From assembly GCF_027886425.1 (NCBI RefSeq), contig NZ_CP115671.1, forward strand, positions 1,674,001 to 1,738,000: 64,000 nucleotides of DNA. Reading direction: 5' to 3'. Positions 51,090-59,862 of this stretch are shown here, piece by piece (the stretch's first letter is position 1; each line of letters starts with the position of its first letter). The translations under genes and the position numbers were made by a program. The notes below the pieces were generated by a model. The model was not told where the DNA came from. It was given only the letters and a program-made list of their open reading frames with translations, and did no database searches. This DNA is from Brevundimonas vesicularis (GTDB lineage: Bacteria > Pseudomonadota > Alphaproteobacteria > Caulobacterales > Caulobacteraceae).

Positions 51090-52148
51090 TTAGACCGTGG
51101 TCGAGGCGAAGACGCCCGACTTGCCGTTGTAGTCGCCGCGGATCTCCAGCCCCATCGCGCCCATGTTCAGGAACTGGTAGTTGTCCGTCGGGTTCAGGCG
51201 CGTCATCGCCGTGGTGTTCACGGCCATGCCGATGATCGGGCGGATGTACCGAGCGTTCGGCACGAAGCCGAAGAACTGGTTGCCCGTCAGGCGCCACGTC
51301 ACCTCGATCTTGTTGATGCGACGGTTGCGAGCGACGAACTCGCGGATGGTGCCTTGCTTGAAGCCTTGGGCGTTCGAATAGGAACGGTCCCAGGCGCGGG
51401 CGATGTCGGGGCTGATGTAGAGGTTGACGGCCTCGGTGATCAGGTTGGCGTCCAGCATCGCGCCGAAGGGCCCGACGAAGAACGCTTCCAGCTGATCCGG
51501 GGTCGCCGTGGTCAGGTCAATATTCGCCCCGCCCGCGCCGATGTTGATCAGCTTGGTCAGCGGCGACGTGCGGATGCCGTAGCCGGTGTAGCCCTGGAAC
51601 TTGATGGTGGTGTCGCCGTCGAGGGCATAGCTGGCCATGTCGCGGTTCAGCTTGTCGATCGAGCCTTCCTGGTCGTCAGTCAGAGCGTCGAAGTTCTCGG
51701 ACTGCAGGGTGTTCCATTCCCGCCATTCGCGGCCGTAGCCGTCGGCGAAGATCGGAACGACGGTGCCGGCGTAGTTGTAGACCGTCTTGTCCATTGCGAC
51801 CGGCACCTGGCCCGACAGCGAGCGGAACACCGGGTTGGCGGTGTCCGAGGCGGTGCGGGTCATGTGGACCAGCTTGCCGATGTTCACCGGCTTGGCCAGC
51901 GGCATCAGGTCGGCCATGAAGACGCTGCCGCCATCGTCGCGCAGGACGCGGGTGGTGATGGTGTCCAGCTCCAGCCAGGCGTCGCGCGGCAGGACGGCCG
52001 AGGCGTTGGTGACGCCCGACATCTCGCCGTAGAGGGCGGCGTGCTGGTCTTCGACCCGGTGGAAGTGTTCGCGCGCCACGCTCAGCTCGCCCCACCATTG
52101 CTGGTGCGGGCGGGAGTTGGCGACGAGCTGTTCGTCGAAATAGCGCAT
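51090..52148 (-). CDS. Major capsid protein
   Basis: A 352-residue protein in the correct place after the decoration-like gene. It starts MRYFDEQLVANSRPHQQWWG and includes DLMPLAKPVNIGKLVHMTRT and, near the end, PNARYIRPIIGMAVNTTAMT followed by LEIRGDYNGKSGVF. The size and the P-domain-like end fit an HK97-fold major capsid protein of the DUF6260 type. No separate N-terminal delta domain is seen, in line with the scaffold being on the DUF2213 protein. The start has GGAGG upstream. Confidence 0.75.
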   Translation of the reverse strand: MRYFDEQLVANSRPHQQWWGELSVAREHFHRVEDQHAALYGEMSGVTNASAVLPRDAWLELDTITTRVLRDDGGSVFMADLMPLAKPVNIGKLVHMTRTASDTANPVFRSLSGQVPVAMDKTVYNYAGTVVPIFADGYGREWREWNTLQSENFDALTDDQEGSIDKLNRDMASYALDGDTTIKFQGYTGYGIRTSPLTKLINIGAGGANIDLTTATPDQLEAFFVGPFGAMLDANLITEAVNLYISPDIARAWDRSYSNAQGFKQGTIREFVARNRRINKIEVTWRLTGNQFFGFVPNARYIRPIIGMAVNTTAMTRLNPTDNYQFLNMGAMGLEIRGDYNGKSGVFASTTV

Positions 52149-52159
52149 GTTCGCCCTCC

Positions 52160-52609
52160 TTAGGCGGCGACCACGTTCCGGCCGGCTTTGCGCGCACGCA
52201 CAAGCTGGTCGGAACCGGTGTTGTTGTTGAAGGCCTCTTCGGCGACGAAGGCGACGTTCTGGCCCGTGGTGGCGAGGACGAACTTGCCGGCCGCGCTGGT
52301 GGTCAGTTCGGCGCCGCGAGCGACGTTGGTGCCGGTCGGGACGCGGATGTTGAAGAACTGCTCATCCAGCGCTTCCATGCCAATGACAGTGTCGCCGGCG
52401 GGCCAGGCGTCGTCGGTGCCCTTCAGCGCCAGGTAGTTGTCCTGAGCGATGTAGAGCTTGTCGCCGCTGTTGGCGCCCGCGATGGCGAAGGCCGAACCGG
52501 ACTCCACCAGGGCGATGCCCGGCAGGACCGCAGCAGCGCAGATACGCTCCTGGACCTGGGGCGTGACCTCGGTGACGGGGCCGGCGTAGATCTTGTTGAA
52601 GCGGGGCAT
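52160..52609 (-). CDS. Capsid decoration/cement-like protein
   Basis: A 149-residue beta-rich protein, MPRFNKIYAGPVTEVTPQVQ, then ICAAAVLPGIALVESG and a C-terminal DQLVRARKAGRN. It is in the slot between the protease/scaffold and the major capsid gene, as capsid-stabilising DUF2190-like proteins are. The gap to the capsid gene is 11 bases. No motif identifies it uniquely, so the function is inferred. Confidence 0.55.
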   Translation of the reverse strand: MPRFNKIYAGPVTEVTPQVQERICAAAVLPGIALVESGSAFAIAGANSGDKLYIAQDNYLALKGTDDAWPAGDTVIGMEALDEQFFNIRVPTGTNVARGAELTTSAAGKFVLATTGQNVAFVAEEAFNNNTGSDQLVRARKAGRNVVAA

Positions 52610-52613
52610 GTGC

Positions 52614-53804
52614 TTAGGCCTCCATCTTCGTCGCGGCCGGTGCCTTGAAGGCGGGCTTGGCGGCGTTGGCGCCCGGCAGTTTGAATCCGGGGGCGATCGG
52701 GGCGGCCTTACCGGGCTCAGCCTTGGGAGCCAGAGCGCGGGCGGCGTTCAGGGTGAGTTCGCCGGCGGCGGCCTCGTCCATGATGTTGCCTGCGACGATC
52801 TTCTCGCGGAGCGTCTTCAGCTCCGCTTCTTCCGTCGCCTTGGCGCTGTTGGCCTGGGCTTCCAGCTGGTCGTTGATCGGCTTCATCGCCGTCGCGACCG
52901 CGTTTCCGATAGCCGTCGCCAGCGTCTCGGGCTTCAGGGCCTCCGTGAGGGCGTCAACCTTCGCGGAAAGCCCGTCGAATTGGACCTTGTCCATCTCGTC
53001 GTCCTTCATGTTGGTGGTGGAGGTTTCCCGCCCGGAGCCGAAGGCCTCGGTAAGTGCGGTCATGATGCGATCCATGAGAGAAGCGCGCTGCTTCTTCTCC
53101 AGAGCGCGGACGGCGCTTTCGACCGCCCATCCAAGTTCGCGCTCGGCCTCATCGCTGAAGACCGAGTTGACGACCTGGATCTCTTTGCCCGCCGAGTTGA
53201 CCATCATGCCGACGCCCTGATCGGGAGTGGCGGCGCCGTCTTCGTCCAGAAGGATGGCGTCGTGGTCGAACTCGATGTCGCGAGCGGTGAACTTGTAGGG
53301 AACGTCGCCATTCGCGGCGTCCATGATGGCCAGCAGGCCCGTCGAGGTATGGACCGGATCGCCGGCGTCGATAGCCGCCAGCACGCGCTGGCCGCCTTCG
53401 GATTGATTGGCGCGCTCGACGTCGATCACCTTGTCCAGCAGGACCCGGCCGCCCTCTTGGCGCACGTTCTCGTTCCAGGCGCCGATCCAGCCTTGGTTCA
53501 GGCCTTCAGGGTCGCGGGCCGAGAGGAACTTGCCGTTGACCGACGGGTGACCCAGCGGAGCAGGTGTGCGCTCCAAGGTCTTGAACGACTTGGCGATCTC
53601 GGCGGCGGGATAGAGGATGTCGTTCATGACGACGTCGTCCGGCAGGGTCGCGGAGGGCACGATGATCACGTCGCGACCGTTGCGCTTCTCGCGCTTGATC
53701 GCCGCCGAGTTGGCCAGGGTGCGGATGTTGACGCGGACCTGATCACCGGCCGTCAGGCCTTTGTTGACCAGGAAGGCGCGCGTCGGCGCTGCGGGCTGAT
53801 GCAC
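52614..53804 (-). CDS. DUF2213 prohead protease with C-terminal scaffold region
   Basis: A 396-residue protein. Residues about 40-215 match DUF2213 (NDILYPAAEIAKSFKTLERT, PLGHPSVNGKF, STGLLAIM, FDHDAILLDEDGAATPDQGVG). The remainder is a long helical, charged region (VDALTEALKPETLATAIG, QLEAQANSAKATEEAELKTL) typical of a capsid scaffold, with Ala/Pro-rich end. A protease fused to its scaffold is common in siphoviruses and an internal start could produce scaffold alone. It follows the portal gene. Confidence 0.75.
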   Translation of the reverse strand: MHQPAAPTRAFLVNKGLTAGDQVRVNIRTLANSAAIKREKRNGRDVIIVPSATLPDDVVMNDILYPAAEIAKSFKTLERTPAPLGHPSVNGKFLSARDPEGLNQGWIGAWNENVRQEGGRVLLDKVIDVERANQSEGGQRVLAAIDAGDPVHTSTGLLAIMDAANGDVPYKFTARDIEFDHDAILLDEDGAATPDQGVGMMVNSAGKEIQVVNSVFSDEAERELGWAVESAVRALEKKQRASLMDRIMTALTEAFGSGRETSTTNMKDDEMDKVQFDGLSAKVDALTEALKPETLATAIGNAVATAMKPINDQLEAQANSAKATEEAELKTLREKIVAGNIMDEAAAGELTLNAARALAPKAEPGKAAPIAPGFKLPGANAAKPAFKAPAATKMEA

Positions 53805-53830
53805 GCGGGCCTCCTTCGATTGTGGGTGGG

Positions 53831-55219
53831 TCAGGCGGCCGGAGCCGGCTCGTCTTCGGTCTCGGGCAGGTCCAGGGCGTCCTGCTCTTCGTCGGGGTCG
53901 GGCTGCTCGTCCCGATACTTCTCGGCTTCCTTCAGAGGCTCGCGCCCGGTCACGCCGCGCATTTCCTCGGTCGTGAAGACGAACTCGCCGGTGTCCTTCA
54001 TCTTCTGGTTCACGTCGGCCATCTTGTCGGCGAGCGCGACCTTGGCCTCCTGCGAGGTCTCGGTCAGGTCGGACCAGTCGAGGTTCCAGTCCTTGTCAGC
54101 GAGGATGCCGAAGCGGACCAGGCGGCGAACGATGTCCATGATGTTGGGGATGACGATGCCGGTGCGGCGCGCCATCACGGTCTTGTTCCACTCTGTGGCG
54201 TCTTCGGTGCTGGCTCGCTCGCCCGACTGCGACCCGACAAGAATCTTCAGTGGCATCGAGATCGAGGCGGCGTAGGACTGAAGCGGCGCGGCCCAGAAAT
54301 GCTCCGGCGAGGGCAGGGAGACCTGCATGGGCGTGGCGGTGATGCCCTGCATCAACAGCGAGGCGTCGAAGCCCGCGTTGAAGTCCTTCACCTGCTCTTC
54401 CATCTTGTCGACGACTTCGGACACCTCGACGTTCATGGCCTGGGCCATGCTCGTGATGTTGGCGTCCTTGTCGATCTGCAGGCTGAGGCCTGACTTCGCG
54501 TTCTTCCAGAAGCCCTCGCCGCCGGCGCCGCTGATCTTCTCCAGCGTCAGCAGGTCGTTGTAGCCCGGAGCCAGGAACGACCGGCCGTTGACCGATCCGT
54601 CCTTGGACCAGATCACGACCCGGTCGGGGTGGACGTTGAACTGCCGAGGCTGAGAGGTGGAGCGATCGACGGCCGCCTCTTGGAAGGCGAACATCTTGGG
54701 CTTGCCGTAGGTCTTGGCATCGTTCTGGTTGGTGTGCCACTCGCTGATGGTCAGCTGGCCTTCCCAGGCTGGGATGATCTCGACCAAGCCCTCAAGGCCG
54801 CCGTTGACCCGCGTGACAGGCTGATCGAACGCCCGGTCGTCCGCCAGCTGTAGGATGACGCCGGCATAGGCTCCAACGAGGCCGCGCCGATCCGCCTCGG
54901 CGAGTTGCTGCCAGACCCGCAGTTCGGCGAAGCGCTTGCGGATTTCGCCTTCAAGCCTGGTCTCTGGCGTGTCGTCGCCGTTGTCGCGGGCGAACTCCTG
55001 CAGCCAGGGCGCGTCCTGCCAGGTCTTGGCGACCGTCTTGTCTACCCCTGCGCTGCCGAGGCCGGTGCGGGTGTAGGCGTGATAGGCCAGTTCGAACGTG
55101 ACCTCAGCCGGATAGCCGAAGTCCTTGTAATGATCATGCTTCGCCGTTCCGAAGAAGCCGGGGAACATGCCCTGCAAGGTGCGGGTCGCCCGGTTCACGA
55201 GCATCTGACGCGCGCTCAT
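53831..55219 (-). CDS. Portal protein (DUF1073 family)
   Basis: A 462-residue portal subunit that would form the dodecameric DNA channel. DUF1073 features are visible: WLQEFARDNGDD-type region, GAYAGVILQLADDRAFDQPV, FNVHPDRVVIWSKDGSVNGR, GEGFWKNAKSGLSLQIDK and MPLKILVGSQSGERASTEDA. The C-terminus is acidic (EDEPAPAA). The start overlaps the large terminase stop. Note that some databases label DUF1073 proteins as Acb1-like; the gene order here supports a portal role. Confidence 0.85.
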   Translation of the reverse strand: MSARQMLVNRATRTLQGMFPGFFGTAKHDHYKDFGYPAEVTFELAYHAYTRTGLGSAGVDKTVAKTWQDAPWLQEFARDNGDDTPETRLEGEIRKRFAELRVWQQLAEADRRGLVGAYAGVILQLADDRAFDQPVTRVNGGLEGLVEIIPAWEGQLTISEWHTNQNDAKTYGKPKMFAFQEAAVDRSTSQPRQFNVHPDRVVIWSKDGSVNGRSFLAPGYNDLLTLEKISGAGGEGFWKNAKSGLSLQIDKDANITSMAQAMNVEVSEVVDKMEEQVKDFNAGFDASLLMQGITATPMQVSLPSPEHFWAAPLQSYAASISMPLKILVGSQSGERASTEDATEWNKTVMARRTGIVIPNIMDIVRRLVRFGILADKDWNLDWSDLTETSQEAKVALADKMADVNQKMKDTGEFVFTTEEMRGVTGREPLKEAEKYRDEQPDPDEEQDALDLPETEDEPAPAA

Positions 55220-56457
55220 CCGCGGTGCCGGCTCTTCAGGAACATGGCGACGGTCGATTGCGGTTCGACCTTCAGGTTGGTCACGGCCCAGACCAGCGCA
55301 TCCATGCGGTTCGGCGAGAGGTCGCCCTGATAGCCGGCCGGGGTGGTCATCAGCATCTCGGCCTCCATCAGCGGGAACTGCTCGCGGTGCCTGACCCGCT
55401 TCTGGTCGTAGAGTGCGGCGACGGGTTCAGCGCGGACCTGCTTGCCTCGGCTCGCGGACACCATGACGACGCGAGCTTTAACGCCGCCGGCGCGGAGCGT
55501 GCTCTCAACCATGTCGCCGCCGAAGTTCTTCTCAGCGACCACGCAGTCCGCTTTCCAGCGATCGACACACTTGGCGGCGACCGTGGCCCAAGCCATTGGG
55601 GATGTAGCGGGGCAGGTGGCGTCTTCGAGGATGATGGCGCCGTCGCCGTATTCGGCTGCGACCACGATGCCGACGTCATCGCCGCCGCCTGAGGGGTCAA
55701 CGCCAACGACGACGCGGCCCCAGTCACCCTCAGATGCGTTGCGGCCCTCGCGCCACGCCTCGTCCAGCGCCTCTCGGTTCCAGATCGCGCCTTGGACCGA
55801 CGGCATATACGCGCCGAGCCAGATCCAGGCGGCACGCAGCTTGTCCTTGAGGAAGTCCAGCTCCATCAGCTCGCGCAGAGCATCGGGGAAGAACGGGTTT
55901 TGGTCGAAGTTGATCTTGCGGACGATGGCCCGCTTGGGCTTCACCGGGCCGCGGAAGAAAACGTCGATGGGGTCGGTTGCCAAGCGCGGGTTCCAGATCG
56001 CCCAGAGCTCGGAAATGATCGTGCGGAGCACCGTGGGGATCAGCACGTCCAGCGAGGCCTGCTTCACCTCTTGGGCTTCCTCCAGGATCGTCAGGCCAGC
56101 GCCTTCCAGCGACTTGATGCCCTCAGGCTTGCCGCCCTTCCAGAGGCCGATGAACATAATCTTCTGACCGCCGAGGCCGACAAATGTCCCGTCCACTTCC
56201 CGGAAGTAGGTACCAAGCAGGCCGAAATGCTCGAGCCGGGTGCGGACCAGCTCCAGCGACGACTCTTTCAGGTTCGCCATGACCTCCCGGAGGAAGACGA
56301 CGCGGAGCCGAACGGTCGTGACCGTGTGAAAGATCGCGGCATCCACGACTGACCAGGACTTCGCTGATCCACGACCGCCATGCGCGGCCCGGAATGTGTA
56401 CGACCCAAGCGGCCGATCGGTCAGATACCGAAAGGCTGGGATGGGGTCATAGATCAC
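55216..56457 (-). CDS. Terminase large subunit
   Basis: A 413-residue packaging ATPase-nuclease. The ATPase part has Walker A GGRGSAKSWS (residues about 27-36) and Walker B with Glu in LTILEEAQE. The nuclease domain begins VVVGVDPSGGGDDVGIVV and includes a second acidic site (CVVAEKNFGGDMV) and a final Asp (NRMDALVWAV). It belongs to the PBSX/Terminase_3 group. It overlaps the small subunit and portal genes by four bases each. With about 300 visible kb-scale neighbours in order, this marks a headful or pac-type packaging module. Confidence 0.9.
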   Translation of the reverse strand: MIYDPIPAFRYLTDRPLGSYTFRAAHGGRGSAKSWSVVDAAIFHTVTTVRLRVVFLREVMANLKESSLELVRTRLEHFGLLGTYFREVDGTFVGLGGQKIMFIGLWKGGKPEGIKSLEGAGLTILEEAQEVKQASLDVLIPTVLRTIISELWAIWNPRLATDPIDVFFRGPVKPKRAIVRKINFDQNPFFPDALRELMELDFLKDKLRAAWIWLGAYMPSVQGAIWNREALDEAWREGRNASEGDWGRVVVGVDPSGGGDDVGIVVAAEYGDGAIILEDATCPATSPMAWATVAAKCVDRWKADCVVAEKNFGGDMVESTLRAGGVKARVVMVSASRGKQVRAEPVAALYDQKRVRHREQFPLMEAEMLMTTPAGYQGDLSPNRMDALVWAVTNLKVEPQSTVAMFLKSRHRG

Positions 56458-56777
56458 TGGCCGGTCTCGTAGTCCTCGTCGCTCTGCGTAGGCGCGGGAC
56501 CGGATGGGCTGGTGACGTATGTGACCGTCAGCGAGCCGGCGAATGCGGCGTCCATGTCCACGGCCTGCCTAGGCTTGCCGTACCCTCTATCGAGGATGGC
56601 CGACGCTGCAGAAACGCGTGCTGCCGGCGCAGCCTTGGAGTTGTTCGCCACAGAGATCAGGACTTCCAGCGCCTTCTCAGCGTGTCCCTTCGCCATCTCG
56701 GCGATGTCGCGCTTGGCCTGTGACACCTGACCGGGTTTTCGGCCCGCGCCGGGTCGAGCGCCGCCGCGTTGGGCCAT
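56454..56777 (-). CDS. Terminase small subunit
   Basis: A 107-residue protein with the start RGGARPGAGRKPGQ typical of small terminases, and a helical oligomerisation part (AKRDIAEMAKGHAEKALEVL, AARVSAASAILDRGYGKP). The C-terminus is acidic and overlaps the large subunit start. It recognises the packaging start site on phage DNA. Its small size is within the family range. Confidence 0.85.
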   Translation of the reverse strand: MAQRGGARPGAGRKPGQVSQAKRDIAEMAKGHAEKALEVLISVANNSKAAPAARVSAASAILDRGYGKPRQAVDMDAAFAGSLTVTYVTSPSGPAPTQSDEDYETGQ

Positions 56778-56800
56778 GATTTGATTCCGTTGAATGTTTT

Positions 56801-56995
56801 TCAGTGCTTTCCGTCGGCTTGGCGGCGGGTGTTGACCAGATTGCCTATGAGGACGGCAGCAAAAGCATTTTGATCTTTCGCCAGGCTATACGCACGCATC
56901 ATGGCTTCCATCTGTGTGCCTGGAGTGCCAGCCTCAAGAATTGAGCGAACGGCGGATTCGGCCAGTCGCATTGCTTCGGATGATGAGCTCGACAT
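56801..56995 (-). CDS. Small prophage protein of 64 residues, unknown function
   Basis: A helical protein (MSSSSSEAMRLAESAVRSIL, then NAFAAVLIGNLVNTRRQ) placed just upstream of the small terminase. Its ATG shares the tetramer CATG (56993-56996) with the ATG of the plus-strand DUF4145 gene, so the two start codons overlap head to head. No domain is recognised. The small size and position suggest an accessory gene of the packaging module. Confidence 0.45.
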   Translation of the reverse strand: MSSSSSEAMRLAESAVRSILEAGTPGTQMEAMMRAYSLAKDQNAFAAVLIGNLVNTRRQADGKH

Positions 56996-57674
56996 GGCTA
57001 CTTTAATCCACGATTGCCCTCATTGTGGCAGTCAGAAAATGGCGTTCCAGATTATCGGGGTGAGAAGCTTGCCCGATCCTCCTGGGCACCTAGGGGGAAG
57101 CTCTATCCCGTCCAGGGAAGCAACCGTCGGGCTTCAATGTCAGCAGTGCTTCTCAGGTGCCGCCGCGACAATCCGATATTTTAAAAGCACGGTCTCCCAC
57201 GAGTGGTCCATGCAGCTCACGGCGTTGTCGAAGGAAGGATATTCTGTACCGAACGGGAAGTGGACGCTTGCAGAATTTTGGCCGGCAGCCAGTGCTCCGC
57301 GCGTCCCGGAATTTCTACCGCAAACTGTAGAGCGATCATTTGTTCAGGGAGAGACCAATCTTGGTCTCCATGATCACGATGAGGCGGCCGCTACCATGTT
57401 TCGGCGAGCGCTGGACCTCGCGTTGAAAGATAGGTTTCCCGATCTGAAGGGCGATCTAAACAAAAAGATCATCAAACTAGCTCAGGACCACGTTATCCCC
57501 CAATCGCTTGCCGACTGGGCGCATGAAGTCCGCGTCATCGGCAATGACGGGGCTCATGATCTCGAAGGATGTACTCACGAGGACGCCGTCGCAGCTCGTG
57601 ACTTTGTCGACGCCGTTCTCAGATACCTGTTCTCTCTGCCCGGCATGATCGAGGCGAGGCGGTTGGCCGACTGA
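56994..57674 (+). CDS. DUF4145 protein with N-terminal zinc ribbon
   Basis: A 226-residue plus-strand protein. The N-terminus has a CPHCGSQ...CQQC zinc ribbon (about residues 8-55). The C-terminal DUF4145 region is helical, with RALDLALKDRFPDLKGDLNK and AHEVRVIGNDGAHDLEGCTH, where the H-x-x-RN-like helix is related to HEPN folds. DUF4145 proteins are common near restriction and other defence genes, so a defence or regulatory role is plausible. It lies against the direction of the late genes and is convergent with the TIR gene. Confidence 0.7.
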   Translation: MATLIHDCPHCGSQKMAFQIIGVRSLPDPPGHLGGSSIPSREATVGLQCQQCFSGAAATIRYFKSTVSHEWSMQLTALSKEGYSVPNGKWTLAEFWPAASAPRVPEFLPQTVERSFVQGETNLGLHDHDEAAATMFRRALDLALKDRFPDLKGDLNKKIIKLAQDHVIPQSLADWAHEVRVIGNDGAHDLEGCTHEDAVAARDFVDAVLRYLFSLPGMIEARRLAD

Positions 57675-57740
57675 GAATAGGCTCTTCCAAACCCAGCCAG
57701 CCATTGCCGAAGCGCCGCACTTGGAGGGGTTTCGGCCACG

Positions 57741-57770
57741 AAAAAGCCCCGGCCGTTGCGGGTCGGGGCT
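57741..57770 (-). terminator. Terminator between the TIR gene and the DUF4145 gene
   Basis: On the minus strand AGCCCCG (57770-57764) pairs with CGGGGCT (57751-57745) and is followed by TTTTT. It ends the TIR transcript before it reaches the packaging genes. It could also act in the other direction. Confidence 0.7.
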
Positions 57771-57836
57771 GATCGGGCGCGTCTTGCGCTCTTGGCGTGT
57801 GTCCGCGATTAGCGTTCCGGTGTCAACCGCCTACGA

Positions 57837-59294
57837 TCAGGGGAGGGATCCCAGGTTTGGCAGATTAGCCAACCGACCGATGCCCAAGCCTTGATAGTCG
57901 AAGAGCCGGTTGCTGCGCTCGCCTTGCATCATTTCCGCAGTCTTTTGCTTGAACTGATCTAGGCTCTCCACTGCAAGGATCGGGCGCATCTCGTTGAAGA
58001 ACGTCAGGGACTCAGCGCGTGCAAACAGAGGGAACGGGCTGAAGCGACGGGCCGCATAGACGAGAGAATGAGGGTACCAGTTACTGGACGGGCTACGGAT
58101 AGTATGAAAGCGGAGATAGAGTATGAAGTCCGCCTGCATCAGCGACTCGAAGCTTGGCACAGAACCCTCAGGGTGAGCTTCCTTCAGGATATCTGCCTCA
58201 AGGCTGATCCGGTTCAAACCTAACCTCTGGTTTCGATGGTCGAGGGAGGCGACATACTGACGGAATACAGTGTAGTCAGACGTCGCCCGACCGGCGCCTC
58301 CATTATCTTCATTGACCAGGTAAGGCCGTCGAAGCGCGGAGTCCACGAGATCAAACCTGCGCTCATCCAAAGCCAGGGCGATGGCAGCCAGAAATGCGTC
58401 ATGTGCCGCAACCTTGAAGGGGTCGAACTGATGGGTGTTCCAGTGGGTGACGTCAGGTCCTCGCCACATCAGCTGCCCGAGCTGCTCATGTATGGTCAGC
58501 ACTCGCTCCCATAGGTCTCCGTCTGCCCCGAAACGCAGCACAGTCGAGACGACTTCCGCGAGCTGCCTCAGGTAAGGACGGATAGCGTTGATGGACTGCA
58601 AGATGGCTTCGTCGAATGGTTGATCTGTCTCCTCCACCGGCGTCAGCCGCTTGAGTTCGGCTATGAGAGCATCGCCATACTCGCGAAGGAGTCCCGATGC
58701 ATTTCGCGACCCTTGCCTAAGGGCTTCCTCGACGCGACGCGCACGCGACTGAGTTCCCGACGCAACAGGTGGGGCATCCAACACGGCTTCGGGGATCGAC
58801 CCGAGCTTGGGCTTGATGTGCTGAGGCCTATTGATCAGCCACCTCAGCAGCTGCTCGTAGCTGGCTTCGAACTTGTCCACAGAACGGAAGTCAAAGAATA
58901 TGCGACCTTTGTAAAAGACGGGTACATGCGCGTTTCCTTCGCCGTCTTCGTCCGTCATCAGCGCCGCGAACTTGTCCTGCGCCCCTTGCTTATATATTTC
59001 CGGTGAGATGATCTGGCTCTCAGTGCCTACGCCGCCTGATCGGTTATCTGCTTTCTCAACGTACGTCTTGTCGCAGATCATAATCACCTTGGTAACAGTC
59101 TTGTCCGTCACCATCGATTCCATGAACTGATAGGCGTCGTGCCCTGGCTTGAGATCCCACTTGTCGAGAATCACGTCGACGCCGTCTTCCCGTAGACGGG
59201 TCGCAAGGTTGATCACCCACGCTTCATGCGTAGGTGACGACCAAGAGTATGAGATGAAGGCACGGATAGGTGCCGCAGCATCGGTTTCAGGCAT
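57837..59294 (-). CDS. TIR/SEFIR domain protein, probable antiphage defence
   Basis: A 485-residue protein. The TIR/SEFIR domain covers residues about 10-180: strand RAFISYSW, then ILDKWDLKPGHDAYQFMESM with W46-D47-L48 and Glu59, a candidate catalytic residue of NAD-cleaving TIR domains, and ICDKTYVEKADNRSGGVGTE. The remainder is helical and unrecognised; it may sense infection. Start 59294 is chosen as closest to the TIR fold; ATG 59354 is possible but overlaps the upstream gene. In bacteria such proteins deplete NAD to stop infected cells. A terminator follows the gene. Confidence 0.8.
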   Translation of the reverse strand: MPETDAAAPIRAFISYSWSSPTHEAWVINLATRLREDGVDVILDKWDLKPGHDAYQFMESMVTDKTVTKVIMICDKTYVEKADNRSGGVGTESQIISPEIYKQGAQDKFAALMTDEDGEGNAHVPVFYKGRIFFDFRSVDKFEASYEQLLRWLINRPQHIKPKLGSIPEAVLDAPPVASGTQSRARRVEEALRQGSRNASGLLREYGDALIAELKRLTPVEETDQPFDEAILQSINAIRPYLRQLAEVVSTVLRFGADGDLWERVLTIHEQLGQLMWRGPDVTHWNTHQFDPFKVAAHDAFLAAIALALDERRFDLVDSALRRPYLVNEDNGGAGRATSDYTVFRQYVASLDHRNQRLGLNRISLEADILKEAHPEGSVPSFESLMQADFILYLRFHTIRSPSSNWYPHSLVYAARRFSPFPLFARAESLTFFNEMRPILAVESLDQFKQKTAEMMQGERSNRLFDYQGLGIGRLANLPNLGSLP

Positions 59295-59325
59295 GGTTCC
59301 AACGTAAGGTTGATGGGAGGTGCGC

Positions 59326-59862
59326 TTACGCCAACTCATAGGCGATAGCGGCACAGTCGAGCGCCGCGCACAAGGCGTTCGTTGTCCGCGCGATCACTGA
59401 TCCACTGTTGGTGAGGGCGCGCAGATTTGACCCCTTGCCCCCGACCTCCCGCAGCGCCCAAACAGCTCGGCCGATGCGCTCCACGTCCGAGCGACCGAGG
59501 GCGCCTCGAAATGTCGGGTCCTCCGCCTGGATCATGGCTTCAAGGTCGCGGACGAACTCTTCCCGCTCCCGGCGTTTCTGTGCGAAGCCGTCCCCACCCC
59601 TCACGATGTTCCGGGTCTGGTCGAGCGCGGGCGGGGTCAGGCCGTTCTCTGGGTCCAGCAGCTCATAGTCCGCTCGGTATCGAAGGCCGGCCGAATGCTG
59701 GGTCCGCGAGATCGAGTTGGTGGTGAGCAGGGTTTCAAGCCCGTCGCGATGGACGCGTTTGGTCTTGGAACTAGTCCCATCCGACGCCTTAACCGTGACA
59801 TCCTCCAAGAAGACCTCTCGCACCTGCTCCAGATCGGCCATTTCCTTGAACCGAGCGGTCAC
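59326..59862 (-). CDS. Uncharacterised phage protein, DUF6456-like
   Basis: A 178-residue protein with GTG start that overlaps the upstream stop (GTGA). The segment SRTQHSAGLRYRADYELLDP resembles the AGxRxRADY core of DUF6456, found in alphaproteobacterial regulators, and the C-terminal helix (VIARTTNALCAALDCAAIAY) is typical of that group. It is the last gene of the replication operon before the defence insert. A role in regulation is a guess. The similarity is recalled and not verified. Confidence 0.5.
   Translation of the reverse strand: MTARFKEMADLEQVREVFLEDVTVKASDGTSSKTKRVHRDGLETLLTTNSISRTQHSAGLRYRADYELLDPENGLTPPALDQTRNIVRGGDGFAQKRREREEFVRDLEAMIQAEDPTFRGALGRSDVERIGRAVWALREVGGKGSNLRALTNSGSVIARTTNALCAALDCAAIAYELA

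Noticed and set aside
53831..55219. Anti-CBASS Acb1 protein
   Set aside because: Some databases label DUF1073 proteins this way. The gene overlaps the terminase and precedes the protease/scaffold, so a portal role is much more likely.
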